A stretch of DNA of 64,000 nucleotides from Clostridia bacterium. Its GTDB lineage: Bacteria; Bacillota; Clostridia; Oscillospirales; Acutalibacteraceae. The position numbers and the translations under genes are program-made. Numbering within the stretch: position 1 is the stretch's first letter; each line of letters begins with the position of its first letter. Positions 32,083-41,800 of the stretch are shown here, piece by piece. The notes beneath the pieces are model-generated. The model made no database searches and had not been told where the DNA came from. It saw nothing but the letters and a program-made list of their open reading frames with translations. The stretch spans positions 174,371-238,370 of the forward strand of contig JAFQJL010000025.1 of NCBI GenBank assembly GCA_017414965.1, read 5' to 3'.

Positions 32083-32202
32083 TCAGTCCGCCGGATCGGC
32101 ATCCCCGTACGGGCGGATGATATCTGTCTCGTCGCTCAAGGTGAGCAACGCAGACTGGCGGAGATCGCAAATCTCCATTTCGGGGGCATTGTAGTTTTTC
32201 AT
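32083..32202 (-). CDS. 39-residue peptide, YNxPEME family (copy 1), possible modified-peptide precursor
   Basis: A 39-residue peptide starting MKNYNAPEMEICDLR and ending YGDADPAD, homologous end to end with the peptide at 17100-17222. GGAGG sits 8 to 9 bases before ATG 32202 and the start is 12 bp after the stop of the 981-residue secreted protein. It has one Cys (position 12) that the other copy lacks. The acidic SDET...II...DADPAD tail and the N-terminal YxxP are the conserved parts. There is no signal peptide and no membrane segment, so it stays inside unless exported by a dedicated route. It could be a RiPP-like precursor, a regulator, or a small accessory protein of its secreted neighbour; the sequence does not decide. 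Confidence 0.8.
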   Translation of the reverse strand: MKNYNAPEMEICDLRQSALLTLSDETDIIRPYGDADPAD

Positions 32203-32214
32203 ACAAAACCCTCC

Positions 32215-35160
32215 TTATGCAAGCGCGTTGACCGCTTCTGCATACAGAACAAGAGCGGTGCACAGCTTCGCGAGGTCCGCGTCGCTGTTCGCCTTGACGA
32301 CCAACGCCGCCGGCGTCAGCGCGCTGAAATTCTCCAGTGTGATCGTGCCGGACGCCGTGGTAACGGTCAGCGTCGCCGCGTCGTCCAAAGCCGAAGCCTT
32401 GACCGCCGGCAGCTGGACGTAGTAGTAATCGCCCGCCGCACCGGTGGTGTAGCCGGTCGCGCTGCACGCCGTCACTTCTTCGTTGAAGTACAGGCGGACC
32501 GCCGTGGTATCACGGAGGATCAGCGTGTAACCAACGAACGCGTCATAGTCGGCAGCAGCCGTCTTGGTCGCGAGGTAGGAATCGATCGGATCGACCTCCT
32601 CGGTCTTTTCCATAATGACGATGTTCGCCAGTTCGATAATGTCACCCGTGCCCAGCTTAAAAAGCTGCAACAGCAGTTCTTTGCCGGATACCGCCGTGAA
32701 ATCAAAGGTGAACTTAGCCCAATCCTGCGCACCGGTCAACGTAGAGCTCCGATGTCCGTCGCTGTCGTTGCCATTGACATAGAAGCGGAAGCTCGGGGTC
32801 TTGGCTGCCGCATCCGCGACATCCGTAATGCGAACGTCGGCCGAGAAGGTATACGTCGTATCGGCAACGAGATTGGCGTTCACGTGGATGTTGTTGCCAT
32901 TGGCATTCCCGCTGGTACCGGTGATCTTCACCACGTCGCCATAGGTAGCATCGACCGCGCTGGTCACATCCGCAACCGCGGTCGACCAGTTGTTCTTAAT
33001 AGACGTAAACACGTTGGCCTGTTCTTCCGCAGACTGACGGCGGACAACCACATTATCGATGTAAACGTGGCTGGTATTGCTAGCACTCGACTGAAGCTGC
33101 AGGTTATCGAGGCCCTCAACCGCCGGAGTAAACTTGGCGGTGTAGGTGTAGTAGCCATCCGCATCCGCAACGGCACCCTTCGTGGCACCGATCGTGACAC
33201 GACCGGAAGAGCTGTTGTTATTCGGCGACGCACCGATAAAGTCGAAAGCAAACGAGCCTTCGACACTACCGCCAGCCTCGGTGGTGGATTTCATCTGGAA
33301 GGAAATGTAATACGGCACGTTCATTTCCATCGCTTCGGTCAGCGTCAACCACGTGTTGGCGCCGCCCTTTTGAACGTGAAGCACATTACCATGGGTGCTC
33401 GAACCGGACGCAACGATCTCTTTGGCGGTAGCATACGAATTGTAGCCGCCCGCCGCTTCAAAATCGGGGTTGGCAGCAATATTGGTTAGGTCGATGCCCT
33501 CTTCCACAACGCCCAGGATGTCGTCGGCGGAAACGGTCTGATCCGCCGCATCGAGATCGGCGTTAGCCAACGCAGAGACGTTGTAGCCAAACTCCACCTG
33601 CGCAGCCGCACCGTAGTTGAGCAGCGCCTTGGCAGCCTTAACCGCAGCGGCATTGCCGGTAGCAATCACCGTCTCGGCGTATTCCTTTACGGAATAGGTA
33701 ACCGTGTCGAGGACCGTGTTGCCATTTTTCAAGGTAGCGGTAAACTCATCGGTCATATTCTTAGCCGGGAACTTAATGCCGACTTTGCCGTCCACCACGT
33801 TTAAGGTAAGATTGTCGCGCTGGGCGATGTTATTGGCAAAATCGTCTGCATTCAGTTCGACAGTCAGCGCATCGGTCAACGAAGTGCCCACGTACAGATC
33901 CAAGCACACGTCCTCACTCAGCACGCCCTGCGCGCCGGCAAACGCGGTCATATCCGCACCGCAAACAGCAGAATCCGCCGGCGCACCGGTGGAATCGCCG
34001 TCGTTACGGATCGCCGTCACACCGCAAACGTAGTTTTCGTTCGCTACGTGCTTGTGCTCCGCAAGCGTCAGATCGTCAATCCAGATCGTACCGCCGGAGG
34101 TCAAGCCGGTAAACTGGATATCAAACGAAGTCGCCGGCATACTAAAGGTCAGCGAAACTTGATTCCAACCGGTATCGCCAATCGCGGTAGAGTAGGTGGA
34201 CGCAGCACCATTAGCGCCCAAAATAGACATATGCAAAATGCGAATGGTATTCGCGTTGTTGCCGCGCAAATACATAATCGCACCCGTGCCGGAGCCTTTA
34301 ACCTTAAAATTCAGGTCGTAAAGTTTACCGGACTCAATTGTGTTCGAGAACGTAGTAAAGTTGGTTTCTGCCAGCACACGCTTGGCCGAACCGGTGCCGT
34401 TGTAACCGACCGTATTGTCGTAGCTAAAATGGCTGGTACCAAACACAGTGGAAACGGTATCGCTATCAAACGAGCCGTCGCCATAGTACAGATCGCCGTT
34501 CTCCGGCAGCGGCTTCGCCGCGCCGCAGGTCTGCACAACGCCCGTACCCCACGGCGTATCGCCGTTGGTGGTGATCTTGTAGTAAGAGGAGGCGCAGTTG
34601 CGGCCGCTGTAGTTATGTTTGTGCGGCACAATGGAGAGATCGTCAATGTAAACCGTTTTGCCGGATTCCATTGCCGTCAGTTCCAGACGCGCAACCGTAG
34701 ACGCGATGGAGAAGGTGAAGGACACCTGATTCCAACCGGTATCGCCGATAGCCGTCGAATATCTGCCGGCCGCGCCACCGCTGGCCATGACGTTGGTGTG
34801 AACCATACGCACCGAGTTATCCGCATTGGCCAAGAAAATGGTCACGTTACTGGTGCCCTTGACCTTAAACTGCAGATCATACAGCACGCCGGATTCCACC
34901 GGCTTGTTGACCGCACCAATAAAAGCACCGGTCAGTTCGGCGTAGGCCGAGCCGGAGCCCGTCTCGCCGTTGGCATCTTCCGAGGAAAAGCTCATGGCCG
35001 TGCCAAACACCGCGGCAACCGCATCGGCATCGTCAAACGTGCCGTTGCCGGCGTACAGATCGCCGTTATTCGCAGAAACGCTCAGCCCCATCATCGGTAG
35101 CAGTCCCAGCAGCATAGCGAAACTGAGGATGACAGACATAACGCGAAGAGTTTTCTTCAT
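32215..35160 (-). CDS. secreted multi-module protein, 981 residues, carbohydrate-binding-like modules and C-terminal A/B repeat
   Basis: Signal peptide about 1-30 (MGLSVSA). Two similar beta-sandwich modules (about 31-175 and 215-360) begin GDLYAGNGTFDD and GDLYYGDGSFDS and are joined by a His/Cys-containing link (HKHNYSGRNCASSYYKI). Then repeat A (about 400-545; IKFPAKNMTDEFTATL...LLNYGAAAQVEFGY), two inserted modules (about 565-860) and repeat B (about 875-981; GYTLILRDTTAVRLYF...VLYAEAVNALA) at the end. It shares this design with the 1463-residue protein, with a smaller number of modules. There is no anchor or catalytic motif. ATG 35160 follows AGGAA; an upstream in-frame ATG lacks a site. 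It comes after the permease genes and before the peptide gene, in one probable operon. Confidence 0.85.
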   Translation of the reverse strand: MKKTLRVMSVILSFAMLLGLLPMMGLSVSANNGDLYAGNGTFDDADAVAAVFGTAMSFSSEDANGETGSGSAYAELTGAFIGAVNKPVESGVLYDLQFKVKGTSNVTIFLANADNSVRMVHTNVMASGGAAGRYSTAIGDTGWNQVSFTFSIASTVARLELTAMESGKTVYIDDLSIVPHKHNYSGRNCASSYYKITTNGDTPWGTGVVQTCGAAKPLPENGDLYYGDGSFDSDTVSTVFGTSHFSYDNTVGYNGTGSAKRVLAETNFTTFSNTIESGKLYDLNFKVKGSGTGAIMYLRGNNANTIRILHMSILGANGAASTYSTAIGDTGWNQVSLTFSMPATSFDIQFTGLTSGGTIWIDDLTLAEHKHVANENYVCGVTAIRNDGDSTGAPADSAVCGADMTAFAGAQGVLSEDVCLDLYVGTSLTDALTVELNADDFANNIAQRDNLTLNVVDGKVGIKFPAKNMTDEFTATLKNGNTVLDTVTYSVKEYAETVIATGNAAAVKAAKALLNYGAAAQVEFGYNVSALANADLDAADQTVSADDILGVVEEGIDLTNIAANPDFEAAGGYNSYATAKEIVASGSSTHGNVLHVQKGGANTWLTLTEAMEMNVPYYISFQMKSTTEAGGSVEGSFAFDFIGASPNNNSSSGRVTIGATKGAVADADGYYTYTAKFTPAVEGLDNLQLQSSASNTSHVYIDNVVVRRQSAEEQANVFTSIKNNWSTAVADVTSAVDATYGDVVKITGTSGNANGNNIHVNANLVADTTYTFSADVRITDVADAAAKTPSFRFYVNGNDSDGHRSSTLTGAQDWAKFTFDFTAVSGKELLLQLFKLGTGDIIELANIVIMEKTEEVDPIDSYLATKTAAADYDAFVGYTLILRDTTAVRLYFNEEVTACSATGYTTGAAGDYYYVQLPAVKASALDDAATLTVTTASGTITLENFSALTPAALVVKANSDADLAKLCTALVLYAEAVNALA

Positions 35161-35187
35161 GTAAATCATTCCTTTCAATGGTCGCAC

Positions 35188-35355
35188 GGAGAGTGATCAT
35201 CGGATACTCTCCTGTTCCTCTAAGCAAGGAGCGTCCACTTGTTTTACATAAAAGGTGAGAGATGCGCCATCGGGAGCACGAGGCAAGATGTGCCCCCGAT
35301 GGCGCGTAACGAAACGATTGTTTCTACACCCCACATCCGGCCGCAATGACCGGAT
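35188..35355 (-). promoter_or_regulatory. three hairpins between the permease gene and the 981-residue protein gene
   Basis: In transcription order: ATCCGG/CCGGAT (35335-35355), a long stem GCGCCATCGGG/CCCGATGGCGC with inner GCAC/GTGC (35264-35305), and GGAGAGT/ACTCTCC (35188-35212). None has a good T run and no convincing promoter is visible in this 215-bp gap. They more likely set mRNA processing or stability, to make different amounts of transporter and secreted protein, than end transcription. Confidence 0.55.
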
Positions 35356-35375
35356 AGTGATTCAGGGGTAAGTAC

Positions 35376-36308
35376 TTATTTTAGACCGGTATCGATATCC
35401 ATACCGTTCTGGATCTGCTTCTGGAACAAGCAATACAGGATCAAAATCGGAATCATCGAAATGAACATGCCGGCAAAAACCGCACCGTAGTCCGACTGGT
35501 AGGTATACTGGCGAACCAGTTTATCGATACCAACGGCAACCGTGTAATGTTCTTCGGATTCCAAGAAGGTCAACGCGGTAAGGTATTCGTTCCAATTGCC
35601 CATCGACTTGGTCAAAACCTCAAACATGACGATGGGTTTCAAGAACGGCATAATGACCTTGGAGTAGATGTACCACTCGCCGGCACCATCGATCTTCGCC
35701 GCTTCGATGAAGCTGTTGTTGATTCGGCGGGTAAAGCCATTTAAGAGATACAAGCCGCCGCAGAGGCCGCCCAAACCGTAGATAATACCCAGCGTGACCA
35801 AGCTATCGGTCAAAACCAGCGTGAAATCCGGATTGAATTTCTGTACGATCGCTTCGATCCAACGACCCAAGCTGGCCACCTGCATATACTGCGGAACCAG
35901 CAGCAGAGCCATGGGGATCATCATACAGACAAAGTAGAATTTCTCCAACGCATGGATAAACTTGAAATCGTACTTACACAGCACGTACGTGTTGGTCGTG
36001 AGGATCAAGATCGACACGGTAACCGCGATCGCCGTAACGAACAACGAGTTGCCCACACGCACGGCCATATCCGAATCGATCCACGCGGTAACGAAGTTAA
36101 CAAGGAAAATCTTGTCCGGAAGACCCCAGACGTTGCCCTGCATAAACTCCGCGTTGTCTTTGAGCGCAGTGGCGATCAACCAGTAAAGCGGGAACGCAAT
36201 GGTCAACCCCCAACCATAGAGGAAGAAGCGCATGATCCATTGTGCAGCGACCTGGCCTCCGGACATTTTTTCCGGATTAAAGTTTTTAATTTTCTTTGCT
36301 TTCGCCAT
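35376..36308 (-). CDS. ABC sugar transporter permease (MalG/UgpE type)
   Basis: One of two inner-membrane subunits of a carbohydrate importer. The 310-residue protein has six predicted transmembrane segments and the cytoplasmic EAA loop NNSFIEAAKIDGAGEWYIYS that contacts the ATPase. ATG 36308 is chosen for AGGAGG 9 bases upstream; that site lies within the end of the preceding permease gene, which stops at 36310, so the two are translationally coupled. The solute-binding protein and the first permease precede it. No ATPase gene is present; a shared MsmX-type ATPase encoded elsewhere is the usual solution in Firmicutes. Confidence 0.94.
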   Translation of the reverse strand: MAKAKKIKNFNPEKMSGGQVAAQWIMRFFLYGWGLTIAFPLYWLIATALKDNAEFMQGNVWGLPDKIFLVNFVTAWIDSDMAVRVGNSLFVTAIAVTVSILILTTNTYVLCKYDFKFIHALEKFYFVCMMIPMALLLVPQYMQVASLGRWIEAIVQKFNPDFTLVLTDSLVTLGIIYGLGGLCGGLYLLNGFTRRINNSFIEAAKIDGAGEWYIYSKVIMPFLKPIVMFEVLTKSMGNWNEYLTALTFLESEEHYTVAVGIDKLVRQYTYQSDYGAVFAGMFISMIPILILYCLFQKQIQNGMDIDTGLK

Positions 36309-36309
36309 C

Positions 36310-37209
36310 TTAATCATCCTCCTTCTTCATGATCACATAGTTGAGAAGGTAGGTGACGATCAAAGTAGCGATCATCAGTACCACCGCAACCGCGTTGGCG
36401 TAGCCCATGCGGAAGCGCGTAAACGCGTAGTCGTACTCGTACACACCCATAACCGTGAAGCTACCGGTGCCGTCGCCGATAAACAGCTTAACGAAGTTCA
36501 TATTCGAACCGACGATCGACAGAATGATGCTGGTGATCATATACTTGATCTGCGGCCACACCAACGGAATGGTGATGCTAAACAGCTGACGCCATTGGCC
36601 GGCACCATCCATTTCCGCCGCCTCGTACAGTTCGTTCGAGACGTTGTTGATGGCGGCGATCAAAATGATCATAAAACCACCGATACCGCACCAGCTCGCC
36701 ACAAACGTGATGATGGCCAGCGGGTATTCGGCAATCCAACCGTTATTCGGCTGTTCCAGTCCGGTGATGATACCGAACAGGTTCAAGTCGAAGAAGTATT
36801 TCCACATCTTCGCAATAACGACCGACGACAGAATGTTCGGCAAGTAGAACACAAAGCGCAACACGTTGGTTTCGCCCTTGCTGAAACGCAGGCGCGTAAC
36901 CGTCAACGCAAAGAACACCGCCAACACCACGATCATCAGCTCTTTGCCGAGCAAAATGATCAAATCGTTGATCACGGCATTGCCAAAGTGCGGATCGGAA
37001 AACAGGGTTTTGTAGTTGTCCCAGCCCAAAAACGTCATTTCGCCGTAGCCGGAGTAGTCAAAAAACGACGTATAGGCCGAGGTAATCATCGGGATAACGG
37101 TCATGAACACGAATCCACACAACGGGGGCAGCACGAAAAGCAGCATAAACCCCCATTGTGCAGGTGTCGGCCGCGTCCCAGAACGTGCTTTTTTGATTTT
37201 AGCACTCAT
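36310..37209 (-). CDS. ABC sugar transporter permease (MalF/UgpA type)
   Basis: A 299-residue membrane protein with six predicted transmembrane segments, an N-terminal cytoplasmic stretch rich in Lys/Arg, and the EAA loop NELYEAAEMDGAGQWRQLFS. It pairs with the permease at 35376-36308 to form the channel of a CUT1-type sugar importer. It starts 18 bp after the stop codon of the solute-binding lipoprotein gene, and its stop codon is one base before the next start, a tight operon. Confidence 0.94.
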   Translation of the reverse strand: MSAKIKKARSGTRPTPAQWGFMLLFVLPPLCGFVFMTVIPMITSAYTSFFDYSGYGEMTFLGWDNYKTLFSDPHFGNAVINDLIILLGKELMIVVLAVFFALTVTRLRFSKGETNVLRFVFYLPNILSSVVIAKMWKYFFDLNLFGIITGLEQPNNGWIAEYPLAIITFVASWCGIGGFMIILIAAINNVSNELYEAAEMDGAGQWRQLFSITIPLVWPQIKYMITSIILSIVGSNMNFVKLFIGDGTGSFTVMGVYEYDYAFTRFRMGYANAVAVVLMIATLIVTYLLNYVIMKKEDD

Positions 37210-37227
37210 AGAGGACGCCTCCCTAAA

Positions 37228-38682
37228 TTACTTCGTGGTTTTGTTGATAACGTTCTTGATAGCGGTAGCCGCATCGATATCACCGGTCAGAATACCGTGG
37301 ACGGAGTTGCCGGTTTCGGTGTTCAGATCGCCCCAGTCATAGCGCTTGTAGTACACGTCGCACTTGCCGCTATCCTGGTATTCCTGGCACTGCTTCATCG
37401 CCGTGGAGGTGGAAGCGTTAACCAGATCGGAAATCTTCGGCACGTCATCACGATACAGGAAGCGGAGGAACGCCTGCGCGTTTTCCATGTTCTTGCACTC
37501 GGTCGGCAGGATCATACGGCCTGGGATAACGACCACGGACGGTTTGTCACCGTCGTCGCCCATCGGGCAGCCGACAAATTCCATCGTAAAGCCGGCCGGC
37601 GTGGAGGTCTCCATTTCCCACGGCAGCCATTCGCCGTTGGCAATCAGCACGCCCTGGTGCTGCAGCCACTTCATCTGCGAGGTGGTGTGATCCCACGTCG
37701 CCGCACCCTTGGTCAGAACGCCTTCCTTGGTAATGAAGTTCTGCCAACGGGTGTAGATCTTCTTGACGCCGGCTTCGCTCCAGCCAGCCTTGGTACCCTT
37801 AATGAACTCGTCAAACTTCTTCTGGCCGAGTTCCTGCGCGATCGACGGCCAAACCATCGCCCAGCCGTTGTAAGAACCGGACATACCGTAGCAGGTGTAC
37901 GGAGAGGTGCCCTTCTTAATGACCGCATCCGCGAACTTCATCAGTTCGTTATAGGTCTTCGGCGGCTGGAGGCCGAGCTGCTTCATATAAGCGGTATCGT
38001 ACCAGTAACCATAAACGGAACCGCCACCCGTCGGAGGACGCATAATGCGGCCGTCGTCGGTACGCTCGATCATATTCGGATTGATCTTATCCATGATCTT
38101 GGTGTTGGTGCCGTAGACGTAACCGTTCTCAATGATATCGGTGCAGTCGTACAGCGCGCCGGCATCTTCCAGCGCCACGTCCGGAATACCGGAGCCGGAC
38201 AGGTAAGCGATATCCGGCGGGTTGCCGTTCACCCAACGCTTGGTCATCGCCTGGTTGACCTGCGAGCCAACGTGAGCCTTGACCTTTACGCCGGTCGCTT
38301 TCTCAAACATTTCGAAAGTACGGGTGAACACTTCGGTCTGCATTCTGTTTTCGTTGGTCCAGCACTGGATCTCCAACGTACCGGAGAGCTTCTTCTCCGT
38401 GTTGCCGGAAGACTGCTGTTTCTTGGTGGTCGAGGTGGTCTTGCCACCCTCCTGCTTTTTGGTCGTGGTGGTTTCGCCACCGTCCTGCTCCGGCTCGTCG
38501 TCGGTCGCATCGGTTTCCGGCTCGTCAACGTCGACGTCGCCGGCCGTCGTGGTGGTCTCGCCACCCTCGGTCGGGTTAAGCAGGACCTGCTCCTGGCTGG
38601 TCACGATCTCGCAGCCGAACAGCGACATACAGAGAATCAGCACCAGCGCCAGAACAACGCCTTTGAAAAGTTGCTTTTTCAT
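37228..38682 (-). CDS. sugar ABC transporter solute-binding lipoprotein with long Thr/Glu-rich stalk
   Basis: A 484-residue extracellular binding protein of the carbohydrate (family 1) type. The signal peptide ends in lipobox LFGC with lipid-modified Cys24. Residues about 25-110 are a stalk rich in Thr, Glu, Asp and Lys (GGETTTTAGDVDVDEPETD and TTTTKKQEGGKTTST), much longer than the usual tether. The binding domain begins LEIQCWTNENRMQTEVFTRT and shows ATGVKVKAHVG and PPDIAYLSGSGIPD, typical of the family. The stalk suggests the receptor reaches out through the wall to the layer where the giant glycosidases work. It is first in the transporter segment. No promoter is evident in the 138-bp gap to the upstream giant gene, so read-through from that gene is likely. 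Confidence 0.93.
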   Translation of the reverse strand: MKKQLFKGVVLALVLILCMSLFGCEIVTSQEQVLLNPTEGGETTTTAGDVDVDEPETDATDDEPEQDGGETTTTKKQEGGKTTSTTKKQQSSGNTEKKLSGTLEIQCWTNENRMQTEVFTRTFEMFEKATGVKVKAHVGSQVNQAMTKRWVNGNPPDIAYLSGSGIPDVALEDAGALYDCTDIIENGYVYGTNTKIMDKINPNMIERTDDGRIMRPPTGGGSVYGYWYDTAYMKQLGLQPPKTYNELMKFADAVIKKGTSPYTCYGMSGSYNGWAMVWPSIAQELGQKKFDEFIKGTKAGWSEAGVKKIYTRWQNFITKEGVLTKGAATWDHTTSQMKWLQHQGVLIANGEWLPWEMETSTPAGFTMEFVGCPMGDDGDKPSVVVIPGRMILPTECKNMENAQAFLRFLYRDDVPKISDLVNASTSTAMKQCQEYQDSGKCDVYYKRYDWGDLNTETGNSVHGILTGDIDAATAIKNVINKTTK

Positions 38683-38761
38683 TTCTTTTTCCTCCTTAAA
38701 ATGTATCTCAACGGTTTCCCTTTAAGAACCATTTAAATACCCTCAAACTCACACCCGTCGG

Positions 38762-38790
38762 GCGACCTGCCGGATGTTCCGGCAGATCGC
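38762..38790 (-). promoter_or_regulatory. intergenic hairpin between the 3231-residue glycosidase and the binding-protein gene
   Basis: Stem CTGCCGGA/TCCGGCAG extended by GCGA/TCGC across unpaired C and A, with a TGT loop. No T run follows on the minus strand, so it is more likely an mRNA processing or 3'-end protection element than a terminator. Confidence 0.55.
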
Positions 38791-38820
38791 CGCAGGCGGT
38801 TATTTCATTTGAGTCGCCGA

Positions 38821-41800
38821 TCATCCGGCCATTTCTTCTTCCTTTTTCTTCTTGCGCTTGACAAGGAAGATGATGAGCCAGGTCGCGCCGCCGATCGCCG
38901 CAGCAATCAACAGCCAGACCCACCACGGCACGAAGATCGACTTGGTGACCGTTGCCCACTGCTCGGTGTACGGCTCGCCTTCGCCTTCGCCGTCATCGCC
39001 CTCCAGCGGATCTTCCTCCTCCGGAAGCTCGATGTCGTCAATGACGATATCCTCAATGGGATCGTCCTCAACCGGTTCGTCCTCGATCGGCTCGTCGGCC
39101 TCCGGGAACTCCCATTCGTCCTCGACCCACTCGCGCGTGCAAGGCACTCGCGTGAAGCGAACCTCGACCACCGTGGACTCGGCGATCTTTTCGATCGTCA
39201 GCTTGTTATCGGTGATCTCCACAACCTTGCCGTTAACCGTCACTTGCTTGACCATATAACCCTCGTCCGGCGTGAAGGTCATCGTCGTGGTGGTGCCCGG
39301 AGCCAGCTGTTTCAGGCCCTGCGTGGACACCTTACCATGACCGCCCTTCACATAGGACAGCAAGGAGTAGGTGTTCGCCTTGGTCAGACGGAAGACCTTG
39401 GTTTCGTAGTTCTTACCGACAAACTCAATGGTATCGGTATCCAGCGAAACGGTCTTGTTGCCAAAGACATCGTAAACCGCGTAGTTGCCCGGCAGCTTGA
39501 TCGATTTGTCGCCGCCGCCGGCGTAGTGAACCGCCACGTACGCGCTGTTCGCCCAGACGATGTTGCCCAGATCTTCACTATAGACGTGAGCGCCCGCCAT
39601 CTTGAGGATGTTGTTGAGAATCTCACGGGTGAGGTGCGCGGTGTGGAAGAACATATTGGTGTAATCACCGAAGTCCTTCATCGCAAACGCGATGTTGTGC
39701 GTGTCGGTGAAACGACCCAGTTCGACAACGCCACGCTGGCCTTCCGTTACGTGAATTTCCTGCGCGTAGTAGTTACTGGTGGAGACCGTCGAGCCGAACA
39801 CATCGCCCAGCTGACCTCTCGTAACCTCGGTTGCGTCGTTGGTCACGATGATCTCACCGGTGTACTTCACGTTGGTATCGTGCGGAATTGCTTCCACCTC
39901 GAAACCAAACAACTCGGACATATTGTCAACGGCGATGCCCTCGTCGTCAACCAGACCGGACTTATACTGGAAGATGTTGATCTGATCGTCAGTCATGCAG
40001 TACTTCTTGATCGCGTCGCGGTGCTCGTTGCTGATGTACGGCATATTCAAGAAGAAATAGATCTTGTGATCCGGCACCTGACCGGCGGCCAGCGTGTCGA
40101 TGGTATACACGTCATACGGCGCACCCATATCACTAAACACCTTACGCTGTTCACCGTAGTTATACAGGTAGTTGATGGTGTTGTTCAGATCGGACGAATC
40201 AATATACGAGTTCGCGTCGGACGGGAGAATGACCGCAAAGTCATTGACCATATCCTTCTCCATAAAGGAGTAGAACTGGTATTCCGCCACAGCGTCGCGG
40301 GTGAATTCGTAGAGCTGCTCTTCCGAATGCCAACCGCCGAACATATCGTAGTACCAGTAACCGTTACCCGAACCGATGTTGTAACCGTAGTCACGCATAA
40401 ACTGAATGACGTTTTCGGCATTGGTATGGGTACGGCCGATGGAGTAGTCGTCCTCCGGATCCCAGTACGAGGTCGCGTACTGACCGGTCAGCACCGTACG
40501 GTTATCCTGCTCGGCAATGATCAGCTTGCCGTATACCTGCAGGTCATCCGGAACGGTCTGGGTAAATTCAGATTCACCCACGGCACGCTCGTTGTAACCG
40601 GTCGGGCAGACGAAGAAGTCGAGATACTCGCTCTGGCAGGTATCACGCATCTGCGTGTGAGAAGTACCGATGGACGGCCCCAACCACAGGTAGCCGTAAT
40701 ACGCACCCGTGATCAGCTTGTTGTTGCTGAAGTCCTTGACCGTCTTACCGCAGTTGATCAGGAACTTGGAGGTATGCCAGTCAAGCGACAGACCGTAGTC
40801 AATGACCTTCTGCGCGTTCGGCGCATCCGGGTCTTTTACTTCGCCGTAGCCGACGTGGTCGTAATTGCGCTCTGCATAGGTCGGCGCCTCGACATCCTCA
40901 AACGACTTAATGGTCGGATCGTTGTGCGCCTTACGGAGTTTATTCAAATCGTTATCGTACTTGTAACGGAGATACTCGGCAAAGCCCTTATGCATCGCGA
41001 CCGAGTCGTCGTAGTGACCAACCGTCATAAACTCACCAGTACGGCCACCGGAGAAGCGGACGCCCGCCACACGAGCCCAGTACGGCTGCGACTTGATGTA
41101 AGTGAGGATCTCCTCGATCTTCTCGGCAGCCGTCTCTCTCCACAGATCGGAAGCATAGGACGCCGCCAGATAGGTGGTCTTGATGCCGTTGGCATCGTAG
41201 GTGCAGACCTGCTCATCCGGATGCTGTTCCAACCACCACTTCGGTGCTTCGGTGCCGATGCCCACCAGCACGTACGCATCCGGCGAGGAGTTGACCACCA
41301 TGTTCATCACACGGTCGATCTCCTGCGTGTTGATCATACCGGTCTCCTGATACAGGTTGGTATCGCTCAGGCCCAAGTGCCAGCCGCAGATGGTCTGAAT
41401 ACCGGACGCGGCGATGGTATCGTAGCCCTTACCCCACGTGCCGTTACCGGCGTGACCTTCGAACCAGACGTTCGGGTAGGTCTCGCCATTGATAACCAGC
41501 TGCGGAGTGCCGCCGACCATATCGATCGACGCGGTAACGTCGCTCGGCTTATAATCGTTGAGCACGCGGAAGTCGACAAACTTATTGTTCATCAGGTCCT
41601 CGTTGGTGATGAGGAAGTATTTGTCGGAAAGCTGCAAGGTGTAGCTGCCATCCTCAATGTAATCGGGCAACTGAACCTGCAGTTTCACCGGGAACTCCTT
41701 ACCAACCGGCCACTTGGTCATATCGCCGTTCTCCAGGATGGTGGCGTTGACGGTAGTGAGCGAGTCAATGGAGTTCTTGCGCCAGATGGTCATCTGCATC

